Below are positions 8,870 through 20,033 of a stretch of 64,000 bases of DNA, piece after piece. Position numbers and translations under genes: made by a program. Under the pieces are notes generated by a model. That model ran no database searches. It was not told the DNA's origin and saw only the letters and a list, made by a program, of their open reading frames with translations. Origin of the DNA: Taenia hydatigena (lineage: Eukaryota; Platyhelminthes; Cestoda; Cyclophyllidea; Taeniidae); contig JADWOT020000010.1 in NCBI GenBank assembly GCA_036345935.2, positions 10,445,412 to 10,509,411 on the forward strand. The letters run 5' to 3'. How positions within the stretch are numbered: the stretch's first letter is position 1; the number at the start of each line of letters is the position of its first letter.

Positions 8870-11800
8870 TCAACTCTTTGGCGCAAGGCATAGGGAGGGG
8901 AGAATGTGACGCTGGAACCAGAGCACTGCGAGAATAACGGTAGCCGAGACCGGTGTACCGGTCTCGGTGAGGGACAATAAATCGTCTGCGCGTTCCAAAG
9001 GCCAGTAGACCACCTCGATGAACTCACCCTCCTCGGGATTGCCGCCTCCCGCGTTAGGGTCTAGATCCGCATCTCCAACCTCCACGTAGAAGATTGAAGA
9101 GGTTGTCCCGCTCAGCCCCACGCTGGAACTACAAAGAAAAACAGACAGCAACCATTACAGAGGCCGTAAAATGAAGAGACCCGTAGATTTATGGAAGCCT
9201 TAGGCCAGGCCCGCATCGTGGGCCGGGCTGGACGCCATTAATAAAGGCTGCATGTAACGACAGGAGGACATACATGCGCATCAAACAGTGGTGATGAATG
9301 TTCTTATAAACAAAGGTGTAGAACCTGTAAATTCCACAGGTAGTGAAAAGCTTCAAGCACAGAACGCTGATGGAGTGCACAGCTGCGGCAAAGCAATTAC
9401 GAAACGACGAACACCTGGACCTCGAACGACCAGAGCACAGAGACGCCTTTCATCTTTAGGCTAGCACCGGTGACAAGATGAACTTACTCTTTTCCATCAT
9501 AAGAGCCACAGTTTGGCCTGAAAGCCTGTTTTATCGAAGGAGAATTCAAGGACCAGACGAGTTTGCTTGTTCTTATGCTTGATGTGGGAAACGCCATTTA
9601 AGATGAAGTAGCAGGTAAGGACTTGAGAGATCGTCTTTGGCTTGGATGAAGCAAATAGAAGTGTTTAGATGAACTAGGACTAAAGGGACGCTCGTGTAAA
9701 ATGCACCGACTTCGCAGCACATACAATTTCGCGCCATGATCTCAATGCATGCAAATTTTCTTCGTTATTTATCAAGATAATGTGAAAATCGTACTTCAGG
9801 ATCTTGGCCTATCCGACAAGCGGGTCTTAACACTTTTCTCTCCAAACCCTGCCCAGTAGCAAAGAAACGGGTTTGACTGTCTCGGTGTCAAATTGGCATT
9901 ATCATCCTAGCCCTATAAACTCTGTGACTCCTCGAGTCGTTTCCGTTACAGCCGAAGATTGAGGAGAAGCAGCGGACTCGGACAGAGAGGAGGCACACCG
10001 CCCCTGAGACTCAGTGACGGCGCTCTCGCGTCACTTGGCCTCGATGTGAGGAGGAGGAGAACGACAATGTTGCCTGCCTGTTTCCTCACGTTAAAATCCG
10101 CACGGCATGGTGGACGTCTTCAATGCACCTTTCTCATTCGGTGTTGGCATTCTCATTGTTAAAATGATCGTCTGTGCGATGCGAGACAATCTCTAGCATT
10201 ACATCGCTTTGCTTGGAGGACTAGAATAAGCCTCTAAGGGAAGATAGTCAAAGGGATATAAAGCTTGAAACACGTCTACAAGGACAAATGAAAGGCATGT
10301 CCACACCCGTGCTTCCTGCCTGCTTCTTCCTGTCGGCGCGAGACCCACAAATGCGAATTGTTTACAAAGTAGTTAGTGTTAGGTGAGTGAACTACTATTC
10401 ACTAGGCAAGCTGAGATTCAAGCTCAGACAAAAAGACGCTTTCCTGATACTTTTAAGACAGAATGAGTCACAGAGATATTAAAATCACTATGAAAAAAGG
10501 GAAATGTTGTCCGTGCAGACAGGGTGGGAGTCAAAAAGCGTGAAAGATGGGATCGCAATTAATGAGAAACGAACACAGTGAGTCGCCAGAACTCCATAAG
10601 TTCTTTTGGTCTTAAGTTTTTGCCGCTCCTAAAGACGCAGTTGACTCAAACAAATGGTGGATCCAATTCACGGCAACAGGACAGTCCAACAACATCGCAA
10701 CACAAATTGTGAGGAAGTACTCAGGCAGTGAAACTATGGTGTAAGAAGCTGCACCATACGTAGAGGATGAGAGACGACACCAACTGCAGGCGAAGCAGTT
10801 CCAACCTGCAAGGTCGTCAATATGTCGTCAATGAATTGTCCTTCCCCAACAACGTAAAGGGATAGAATGTGCTCTGCTTAGGAAAAAGGAGTGCCGAATC
10901 CAACTCGTTTTGGGCAGAGATATTCATCACGTGGTGGTAACAACTCGGAGCGTACTTTTGGCGAGTATTAATGTGGTTGGGTCGTGTGTTCGAAAAGTTG
11001 TGCCTATTTGGACTGTGTTGAAAGCACGAAACACTCCATTGTAAACAGTCACGTTTCATCACCTCAGAGGTTAACAAGGCGATGCAGGCTCGTGATCCTA
11101 ACGCTTTGACAATGGCCTCACGGTTATGGCAATCTAATCCCGATAAATCATACTGAGGCGAGTTGATGAGAATGACAGCAAAGACCTCATTCCAACAGTA
11201 TCGAAGTTAGAGGCTAAATTTTAAGAGTTGCACACGTAGAGTGGATTGCTCAAGCACGTGAACACCAAACAGGTAGCAACTTTCTCTACTTCTTTTGGAT
11301 CCCACATTACTATCATCAGGGTTTAGGTGATTAAGAGGAACTGCAGTTGATTCCGCTGAAATCGCTGTGGATTAAACCAGTGTAAGGCCAGTGCAAATAA
11401 AAGGTCATAGCAGACGCACTTGTCAAAAGTCTGGACTCAAAAGGGGTTAAAAGAATCGTGTAAGCAGTGAACAACCTCCAGTTACAACTCCGAAGCACAA
11501 AAAAGACAGCCACGAAGCGTAGAATGAGTGCGCATAATAAGCAATTTTACATATTCAATCATCCAAAACAAGGAAAAAGACCAAGTTAACACAAAGATAT
11601 AATAAAAAATGAAGAGATCAACCTACCATCCGGTGGTAACTTTTCTCAGCATGGAAGGGTTCACTCGATAACCACATTCATCGTGAATTTCGCTAACAGC
11701 TGTCTCCTCCAATGTAGCGGCTGCCTTATCAACAATTCCCGCACACAGTTCCAGCGTTTCGCCCTTGCAGGAGGGAAGATAAATTGGCTTCCCATTGGCA

Positions 11801-12224
11801 TCGACCGGGGTGTGAGGCACTGCGTCAACAGCAGTTACACTCTCTCCCTCGAGTTTCCGCAGTACGGCATAGAAGACAACTATTTGTGTAAAAAAAGACT
11901 GCACAATCAGTTGAAGACAAAAACAAGGCCCAGGACCTGGTTAGGGCACCACTTACCTGGACGAAACTGCCTTACGAAAACAAAGCTCTCTCGGTCTCTG
12001 TTGTAAATGAGAATTGAAACTCTGATTCAAGCATTGGAATAAGGAATATGAAAAAAGCAAACCCATTATGAGCCTTCACTCCGTCCCAACATCGATTAAC
12101 GCCGTTCTACTTAGGATGAAAAAGTTTAAAATGATAATACCTTGCGATAGTGTATACGAAAAGGCGTGACATATTTGGACTTCTCAGTCAATGGAGAAAC
12201 CTTGAAGTTCTCGATCAACGCCAT
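8870..12224 (-). CDS. NUDT14: NUDT14-like Nudix hydrolase (UDP-sugar diphosphatase), 5 exons, 234 aa
   Basis: Minus-strand exons: 12224-12141, 12106-12063, 12021-11957, 11879-11627 and 9128-8870. All junctions are GT-AG and in phase. Introns are 34, 41, 77 and about 2,500 bp. The 234-aa product compares with 222 aa for human NUDT14, which hydrolyses UDP-glucose and ADP-ribose to the monophosphates. Matching landmarks in order: PFRIHYRK, CWDGVKAHNGVSILIYN, FVFVRQFRP, LELCAGIVD, SSVGLSGTTSSIFYVEV, EGEFIEVV. The Nudix box spans about residues 112-135. Its core reads SEIHDECGY, so the usual REXXEE is SEXXDE: the Arg position is Ser (Lys in human) and one metal-binding Glu position is Asp. The other acidic positions (E128, E132) are kept, so activity is plausible but unproven. 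The long last intron holds no supported gene. Confidence 0.92.
9129..11626 (-). other. Long last intron of the Nudix gene
   Basis: About 2.5 kb without a supported gene or recognised repeat. The open frames inside (for example 9959-10162 and 10817-11077) have no family resemblance. Confidence 0.5.
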
Positions 12225-12990
12225 TGTCACACAGGACTTGTGAAGACTACGGCAGTGAATCTGAACTCCCCAGGGCAGGAAATGCGTACGGGCCAGCAGC
12301 AGCAGCAGCCTCGGAGTTAACCACTGACGGCCCAGCATCTGCATCCGCGCTTAGCCAATCGAGTGCAAGAGATACAGGCGGCAGGTCGTCCTTAGGATGC
12401 TCCGAGATTGAACTAACCACAGATGATCAGGCGACCACGAGAGTAAACTAATCGCACTCACGCTCTTCATCAATTCGTTTTGATAGTGCATGCCTGAAGT
12501 ATAAACGACATTTGGGTCGTGAATGCCCATAGGAAATGGACTTTAAAATTCCGTAGACTAATAAATATAATTAATTGCAAAATTGAGCAGCATATTGTGA
12601 ATGGGTTGCGCGTCCAAAAGGCAATAAAAATTAAATACGATGCATGTTTAAGAAAGCATCAATTCAGTTTTGCCGAACCAACTTATCTGCCGCTGATATT
12701 TATGCGTCTGCAAAATACATCTATGGTACCCTCTGCGCAAATATATCCAGTCAATCTGGTAAAATTTTCTATAGTCTATTATATGCATATTCCCCGATGT
12801 ATTACAAACCCTTAAAAACCAAACGACAAATGTGTTAAAAATATTGTAACACTACCCAAAAAAACTACAAATTCCAAACATTATAACTGCGTTCATGCGT
12901 TATCATCTCATTGGCTTTGTTTTAACCCTCTATCCGACGCCAATCTTCCAAATAGATATTTGGTTACCGATATTTTGTTTCAAGAGATTA

Positions 12991-13478
12991 ATGAAGGAAT
13001 TTGAGCAGCCACAGGTATTTTTGCATTAAGAACTAATCCTTTTACAGCAGTCTGTGTCCTTTCCCACAGCAGAAGCAACTGCTGCTATTCAGGATGTGGG
13101 TACATTTTCCACATATGTGGATTCATTTTTAGACAGTCATCGCAACCCTGGAAAACAACGAGTTTGACTCTACGAAAATAAGCCCATGGACTTCTGATAT
13201 TATTGATCAGTGTCTTCTCCAATTAGCTGGACTTAATAAGCCATTCAAATACATAGGTTTGTGTGTATCGTTTTAACTACCTCTAACTCAGTTACTTGCG
13301 TAATAATGCAGAAAGACAATAGCAGTTTGCACACAGCCAGTTCTTGTTATTGGAATGAAGTGACTGATGGTAAGCTGCCCTGCATGCAAATCACGTTGAT
13401 TCTACAGGCTCTTGTACCGTGAAGTGGGAAAATGCATCAATGTTCTGCATTGTGACATGCTTCGGTCTTTCGATATAA
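12991..13478 (+). CDS. DYNLT: Tctex-type dynein light chain, paralogue B (5 exons, 114 aa)
   Basis: Exons: 12991-13014, 13048-13095, 13133-13256, 13292-13369 and 13408-13478. Exon lengths (24, 48, 124, 78, 71) are exactly those of paralogue A at 7539, with introns of 33-38 bp. The product is again 114 aa, with [47 protein letters not shown] and [11 protein letters not shown]. By eye it is about 60% identical to paralogue A; the N-terminal 24 residues differ most, while the dimer-forming beta strands are best conserved. Role as for DYNLT1: cargo-binding light chain of dynein. No poly(A) signal was recognised close downstream. Confidence 0.93.
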
Positions 13479-14108
13479 CGTGAATTTTATTTGGATCTTT
13501 TAACTGTCTTTGAGCTATATGATTTCCTACTACCATTGTTAGTTTACACGCCTTGCATGTGTACTACCACTGTAAGGAAATAGTAAAACGGGTTTATTAC
13601 ATTTTCCGCTTGAGTACATACGCAGAAATGATTTGCTCTTACTGTTTAACTTTTCGGTCCAGCACTCTTTTGCGTTGGAATATTGTTTTGAGGAACAAAT
13701 GCTGATTTTGTTTAAAAGGTAGAGTTCCAGCGGCATATTGAATTTTGTTCGAAACCTTTTCCCTGCCTTTAAAACATTTCGTTTCTGCAGTGCGAATTGT
13801 CTAATTCGATAGTTGTAAAAATTGTCTTCTTTGAATAATTCCTAAATTTTAAATTTTAACTCGATGCTGGTGAATCGCTTGATGAGAGTCGCATGTAATG
13901 TGTTTAATGGGTTTTACCCTGCAAGTACTACGCCGAATTTACACTCGACTTTTACCCCTTTTCCTGTTGGGAAAGCAGAAATGATAAACAGGGCTAGATA
14001 GATTCCTGCGGTTGCGCCTACAAATTTGGTAAGGATAAGTAAAAATTGAGCAGGCCTTGTATTTTCAATGTAAAGTGAGTTTTCAAAAGACTTTAAAAAC
14101 TGAAATAG
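13479..14108. other. Intergenic, no supported gene
   Basis: The space between the 3' ends of paralogue B (+) and the monocarboxylate transporter (-). I see no repeat or coding signal. Confidence 0.4.
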
Positions 14109-16376
14109 TTACAGGAGAGTGGGTTTTGTTGGCCGCTTCCATGTTCCGCATGTCAGAGGGTACATAATGATACCACTGAGGAGAATTGCCATACCGCAAA
14201 CGACAAACGAGATGTCGTAGGATCTTGTGCTGTCATACAGCCAGCCTTGTTTAAAAGAAAAATAACACTGTCTCATGCTTTGGTTGAAATAGTGACGTCA
14301 TTAACGCTTTGAAATGACATTTTCTGGTTAATTAAAGGTTATTTTAGAGGCAATAGAATCCACTCTGGCATTTCCATTTACTTACACCAAGCGAACCTTG
14401 CTTTTGATAATAAATCGTGTACCTGCTATCGGTGGTCCGACAATAACCGCAACACCCATTATAAGGAGACTCAGTCCGAAGGAATCCTTGAGAAACTCGG
14501 CACCCAGAAGATCCACCAGAAGCACCGAAAAGAGGGTTACGTATGAACCTGTGAAGTATTTGAGTCAAATGCAAAAGCTATCATTCTATGCAATGGAGTC
14601 ACAAGAAGCCTGCTCACCACTGAAGAATCCAAATGCCAGGTAATAGGCGAGCATAAGTGGATACTCCACAGCCCAGCAACTGATAGTCGTAATGAGTCCG
14701 CACATTACCAGAGATCCGTTGTAGAGGTGCAGCCTAATGCGTATGCGAGGGGTCATTGCCAACACGCCGAAGGCTACTCGTCCCAACGTGTTGCCAATCC
14801 CAATGGCTGCCACTAGAAAGCTTGAACGGCTCTCCTCGACTCCCATCTGAATTGCTCTGTCCGTGGCAAAGAGAAATGGGGCATTGAAGCCCAAACTTGT
14901 AAGGAAATTTGACATAGTGAAAATGAGGAAGGTTGCATTGGCCAGGAGGTAGAGGCTAAAGGCGTTGACAAGTGACCTCGAAACACGCAGGAGGAAGGAG
15001 GGTCTGACTGGTGTTGTTATCCCCTTTCCTGACATCTGACCATTGGGCATGCTGGAGGACTCACCCTCGCCCTCTTCTGGGAGATGTTTGGGGCGTGGAT
15101 TGAATGGTTTGTTGGAGGCGGTGGGCAAGTGAGTTGGCATTGACAATCTCCTCAAGGGTCGGAAGGCAGCACCACATGCACAACCGTTTAGGATAAGTCC
15201 ACCTTCGATGAACATAGCTCCACGCCAAGAGTAGATGCTGGTGAGGTAACTCAGCAGAGGTGCAAATAAAAATGTCCCTATGGGGAAAGAAACAGCGGAT
15301 GCGAGACCAATCTCCCAACTTCAGCAGGTCATGCGTCTAACCGCTTTTACTTACCAATTCCTGAACCACAAACAGCAAAGCCAAGCGCTAGGGCTCGCTT
15401 CGACTTAAAGTATTCCGTCACGATGCATATTGTTGGCAGATAGGCCAGTCCACATCCGAGACCTCGAGGAATGACACAATAGTTCAAGGTCATTTGTAAG
15501 TAACCAATGGCATGAGGGGCTTGAAGGTGGACTTTGTCCAACAACGAGAAACTCACCACAAACGCCCGATGCCATGACAACAAAGAAGGGGTATGCTGAG
15601 TAGAAGTAAACTGATGAGAATCCAATGGTCGCGATGATGCTGCCTATGATTGTGGTGAGACGGTAGCCGCAATGTTCACACATCTTGCTTGCAAGGGGCC
15701 CTAAAATGCGATTGGTTGGATGTCTAACCACATCATTTTCATTTATTAGTTTACATGGGCAGCTTCAACTAAACTTGGGGACTCTCAATCAGACCTGAAA
15801 TCTGTGTCAGCGTTTAAATGTTTAAGTAACTGGGATGCTACTTTGGTCCATTTAAGTAGTTGTGATGTTCGTCAACGAATGGAACTTTTTGAGTTTGCTT
15901 AAGTACTTTTTGCTAATCTCGATTATCTATGAATGGCATGTGCTCTGTCTAAAAACAGTTCTGGGATTTTAATCAATTCAACTTTGCTTGAGTGTTAGCA
16001 CGGATGGTTGCAACCGATGCTGTGCTCAGGGCAGGCGGATAGAATGCAGGGGTGCGTCAAAGGCGTGGGAAGGAGCAGGCAGACCGTAGATAAAGGTAAG
16101 TCCAACCAATGCAGAGTTTATCCATCCAACGCTTTGTCTGGAGATGTCATAGTGCTCTACGAGATCGGTGGTGAAGACACCAAATGTGTAGGCCAGCCCA
16201 TCAATGAGAACGTGAATGAAGAACGAGGCTAGGACCACCACCCATCCCCATCCACCGTCCGAGGCGACATCCCGATCGTCCAATGTCAAGTCCCTAGTTC
16301 TTGAGGGTCCTTCACCAGAAGGATACTGGTCCGCTGTGTTGTTTAAATTCCGCGTCAACAAGGCCGGACCGAACAT
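14109..16376 (-). CDS. Monocarboxylate transporter, SLC16 family (6 exons, 488 aa)
   Basis: Minus-strand exons: 16376-16085, 15700-15557, 15462-15355, 15277-14618, 14548-14423 and 14245-14109. Every junction falls after the first base of a Gly codon (phase 1), and all introns are GT-AG. The 488-aa product is normal for a 12-helix major facilitator. It has both SLC16 signatures: DGGWGWVV at residues 40-47 entering helix 1, and YFKSKRALALGFAVCGSGIG in helices 4-5. It also has a hydrophilic central loop of about 70 residues (rich in Ser, Pro, Glu) after FIEGGLILNGCACGAAFRPL, and VGPPIAGWLYDSTRSYD near the end. It should be a plasma-membrane, proton-coupled carrier of lactate, pyruvate or related acids, relevant to a parasite excreting fermentation products; the exact substrate cannot be read from the sequence. 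A good acceptor (TTTTAG) ends 14 bp before the ATG, so the leader is cis- or trans-spliced. The exon 1 donor (GTCTGC) is weak. Confidence 0.92.
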
Positions 16377-16934
16377 GGCATGCGGTCACCTAAAAGGCCC
16401 AAGAGAAAATGAAAGTAGATAAATGTAAAAGCAGTTCAGATAGAGCCTACGAATTTCGAGTAGTTAATGGTTTTCATGCTGATTTGAGTGATAGTGGGTT
16501 CTTTTACAGCATGTGTGAAAGATTGTCAAAATAGGTAACTTACCACAGCTTTTGGTTGAAGTCGGAGTAATGACAAATTTGACTGTGTCACAGTTGAGTT
16601 ATTGATTTTTCATGGCACTAGAAAATGAAAACCAAATATATCCACTTAAGTGATGGCAGTCGAGAGCCGCCTGGAAATTTTCTGCTCATTTAACAAATTA
16701 AACTTGACAAACATTTGTGTTCGTTCTCAACGTCCTTGGGTTAAATGCCCCTTTTAGTGGTTTAAATGTAATCGATTGATTCAAAGTTTATTTTTTGAGA
16801 AAAAGTGACAGATTTGACACTGAAACTTGAACCTTTGGTGGATGAGCTAGCCTCTTAGCCGTGGCAGTAGCCGAATGTACGTTCCGCCAGAATATTATGT
16901 TTGATTTGTCTTTGGGTAAGTCGAGAGGTGCTAC
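16377..16934. other. Upstream region of the transporter gene, no supported gene
   Basis: Contains the acceptor-like TTTTAG (minus strand) just before the transporter ATG. The open frame on the minus strand that reaches into the LTR at 16935 is a shadow. Confidence 0.4.
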
Positions 16935-17836
16935 TGTAGTACTTTGTTTGCTGGAACTACCGGTTTTGGTCAAGGTCACAGGGGTGGCCGTCTTGCCCTA
17001 GCTGCGTAGGCTGGTCGCTGGGTCATATGCCAGCGGCTTATTTCCCTCTGCCCGTTGAATATATATATTCTGCTCTACTATCTCACCTTCTTTTGCCTTC
17101 GAGGGAGCCTCTTGCCGCTGCAATGGCGGCAACGGAAAGTGAGCCCGACGCTATAGGGTTTCGCATATTGCAACGCTGCGAAATAGGTGCATGTGCTACA
17201 GATGGGAGTATCTCTGACACCCATAGCAGAAGGGTCGAGAACGACGCCCTTCCTCAGCATCTATTCCACCTCCGTGTTCTACAAGAAAGTTAATAACATC
17301 TAAAGCGACAATAACCATGGACCACCTAGAAAGGTTTCGCTCCGGAGATTACCCTTGGTGTGCTTGCTTAAGAAGACCGATGTGTTAACGTCTCCCTACG
17401 GATATGCTGATGGTCGGCAGGATCTCTTAGCATGAAATTTGGTCCATAGCTGGACGAAACACCAAGTCCAATCGAGCTGCCAGGAGGGATCAGTGACGCT
17501 GGCGTCAAGCATCGCCTCAATCACGTCGAATGTCGGTGACTGGCATGGTTAGTTCGCAAGGTGCTTCTTGCAGCACTGATTACAATGTGGTGGCTGACGC
17601 GTGGAGTCTACTGAGGGGCGCGTCAGGACGACGCTCAATAGAGGAGAGGGCAGTGTGATACTTTGTTTTTTGAACTACCGGTTTCGGTCAGGGTCACAGA
17701 GGTGGTTACATTGCCTTAGCTATGTAAAATCGGCGCTAAAGCCATGTCAGCAGCTCATTTCTCTCTGTCTGTTGAACACATATATTCTGCCCTAGTATTT
17801 GCTTTGTTTGCCTCAAGGGAGCCTCAGAGTGCTACA
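16935..17836 (+). mobile_element. Second complete TRIM retrotransposon (Ta-TRIM type)
   Basis: The 5' LTR spans 16935-17122 (starts TGTAGTACTTTGTTTG, ends CCGCTGCA) and the 3' LTR 17654-17836 (starts TGTGATACTTTG, ends GTGCTACA). The interior is 531 bp and non-coding. It begins with TGGCGGCAACGGAAAGTG, equivalent to the primer-binding-like block of the element at 6350, and ends with a purine tract (GAGGAGAGGGCAG). Shared LTR blocks are GGTTT-GGTCA-GGTCACAG, CCCTAGCTGCGTAGGCTGG and the AT-rich ATATATATTCTGC-CTA. The LTRs differ clearly from each other. A remnant reading GAGAGGTGCTAC directly upstream resembles an LTR end and may be a trace of an earlier insertion. Confidence 0.82.
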
Positions 17837-18197
17837 CAAGTGGTGGCCTTAAATCTTGCAGTCTAATGCAACTATCTGTTTAGAGCCTGCCTTTTGACGT
17901 CTATTGACCTGCAAAAGTGACTTGCGAAATTTTGAACGTTCAATCTTTCTAGCACATACAAATATAAGCATTTGTTATGGCAAGATAGCTCCACCACTAA
18001 AAAAATTCCAAACTTTTACTTTTGCACTTTGCCTATAATGCAGTTACGTCAACAAATTCTTTTGCGAATTTCAGAGTATAATCTCTACCTTTAAGTGATC
18101 TCTTCGTTTTAATTCACCTTGGGGTTAATATCAATATGCGCAGCATTTGTATCAGCCAATAGTTGTCGAAATCGTGCGCCCATGCGGTAACTTCGCA

Positions 18198-19886
18198 ATG
18201 GCAAAGTTCGAGTCTATTGAGTCCGTTCAAAAAAGTATTGAGCTGCAGAAGGGTCTGTTACAAACAACAGACGATTCCATTAAAAGAATTACGGGTCGAT
18301 CCCCTGACAATGGAAGGTCCGTTCCTATTAGTTGCCAAGTCTCTCTCAATCGTTTTTTATATTTCTTTTTTCTTGTGCAGACGTAACAATCCTGAATTGA
18401 CAAGTGGACCTCCACGTCGCTTCGTTGCAAACGGTGCTCCACCCTCCGTCTTCTCTCGTCTCAATCCAAACTTAGGAAACTTTCGTGAATCCAAATTTTC
18501 TCAGCCGGATAAACCCGAAACTGACTTGCATGTTCGTGCTTTGCTTAAAAATTTGACAATTTAGTTGCAAGTCACTAATCATGTCATTTATTGTTGGCCT
18601 GTTGAGTAATAACTAACTGCAATCTTTGGAAACATCTGATGTTTTGGGCTGACATTTTTCCACTATTTTTTTTGTAAGCACTATGTATGGCCCTTTTCGG
18701 TAAAGGAAATATTGCAGTATCAAAATGAGTCGACATTGACGTTTTGTCGAATAAGCAAGGATGACGGTAGACTCGTCAGTGTTACCTCAAGCCTTCGAAA
18801 CTAGTTATTTTGATGTCTTGTTGGTGCGCTTTTTTGTTTGGCATTCCTGGGAGATTGTTATCTTCGATAAACCCTTATATCTCCTTTCCGATTAATATGG
18901 GCAAAGCATTCTTTCCCATATTTATGCATCACCCTATCGATTACTCAGAATTATGCCGCTTTTGGCTTTCCATTAAAAAAATTTCATTGTTAGGTTTCAC
19001 TTCCATCGTCCGTTGTTCGCGTTGGGGAAAAGAGGTCTCGTTCAGATGCCATTAAGGAATACAATACCATGGATAAAGAAAGGTATGTCTGATTTTCCTT
19101 CTCATCCGGATTCTAACGTGAATTTATGTCTACCCTTTCCCCAGAGGTCGTCGAATGTTCGGCGTATTGCAGGCAACTCTGACGCAATTTAAGGCCGAGT
19201 CCAGTGGTGGCGGCAGCAATAGTGACGAGGCGCGGAAGCGGCAGCGTCGGCAGGAAATCGAGTCGCGTATTGATGCTAAGGCAGCCGAAGAGAAAGCGGC
19301 GGCTCGCCAAGAGCGTGCTGATCTCTTTCGTCAGCGCAAACAACAGCAGGTTGAGCTGAGTCTTCTTCAACAGAAAATGCGCATGATGCACGAGGTATGG
19401 TGTCAATTTTTTGCATTACTTTGTCCAGTTTGAAGATTGGAAAGAGGAGCAAGTCAAAATGGTCGATTTCATTCGCACTGAACACAACCCGCCAATTTTC
19501 TATCGTCCTAAGGGTGACAATCCCGAGAGTGAGACCCGAAAAAATGCTACTAAAGCTAAGATCATGGGTAAGCTCACGGTGTTTCCGTCAATTCGCTCAA
19601 TTTTCTAGAGCGAATTGAGGAACGTCGGCGTTTCATGGAGGAGGAGTACGCGGAATTAGCATCCGCAAGACGTCGACGCCTTGGAATAGCAGTAGAACCG
19701 GAAGCGGTGCCTCCACCCCCTCTTCCTGTTCCCGCTCCCGGTGGCGACCAGGCTTCGCCTCAGCGTTACGTCCATATAGTTAAGAAGACTGCTACCGCTC
19801 CCACGACCGCCGACTTTGAAGACCTTGAAGATGAACCCGTGCTGATGGATGAGGAGCCAGACCGTCGAATAGTTTCCCTGGAGTGA
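18198..19886 (+). CDS. PNN: Pinin homologue (6 exons, about 341 aa)
   Basis: Exons: 18198-18316, 18381-18531, 18994-19082, 19145-19394, 19429-19567 and 19609-19886. Exon 2's donor (GTTCGT at 18532) is tentative; the rest are clear GT-AG junctions in phase. Pinin is a nuclear-speckle and exon-junction-associated splicing factor. Landmarks: the N-terminal helical region (FESIESVQKSIELQ to TDDSIKRITGRSP, residues 3-40), RGRRMFGVLQATL, the highly charged RQRRQEIESRIDAKAAEEKA to QQKMRMMHE coiled coil, then FEDWKEEQVKMVDFIRT and PPIFYRPKGD, which match the FIRTKTKPHLFY-type block of animal pinins. The start is the first ATG; the frame extends up only to a TTG. At 341 aa it is half of human pinin and lacks the C-terminal Ser/Arg-rich region, ending instead in a Pro-rich and acidic tail. 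It lies 147 bp before TBCC on the same strand. Confidence 0.88.
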
Positions 19887-20033
19887 TTCCCTCTCACCTA
19901 TTATTCCTTCCTCTTCCTCATCATCGTCTTTTGTAATAAGAAAAATTCCACCGTTTTTATCGTCTGTCCATTCTTCTCTCTGCTTGTGTGAGAGTTCGAA
20001 TATGCTTTTGATTGAGGCTCTCTTGTTCTATAG
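19887..20033 (+). promoter_or_regulatory. Compact pinin-TBCC spacer with splice acceptor directly before the ATG
   Basis: The spacer is 147 bp. It is pyrimidine-rich, has an AATAAG variant at about 19936 that could be a poly(A) signal for pinin, and ends CTCTTGTTCTATAG immediately followed by ATG. Tapeworms are known to trans-splice a leader to some mRNAs and to have short polycistronic units. A same-strand spacer of this size ending in an acceptor is the expected signature, but an ordinary 5' UTR intron starting further upstream cannot be excluded. Confidence 0.5.

Noticed and set aside
12224..12451. 75-codon + strand frame opposite NUDT14 exon 1
   Set aside because: It lies over the NUDT14 upstream region with a trinucleotide CAG run; no homology.
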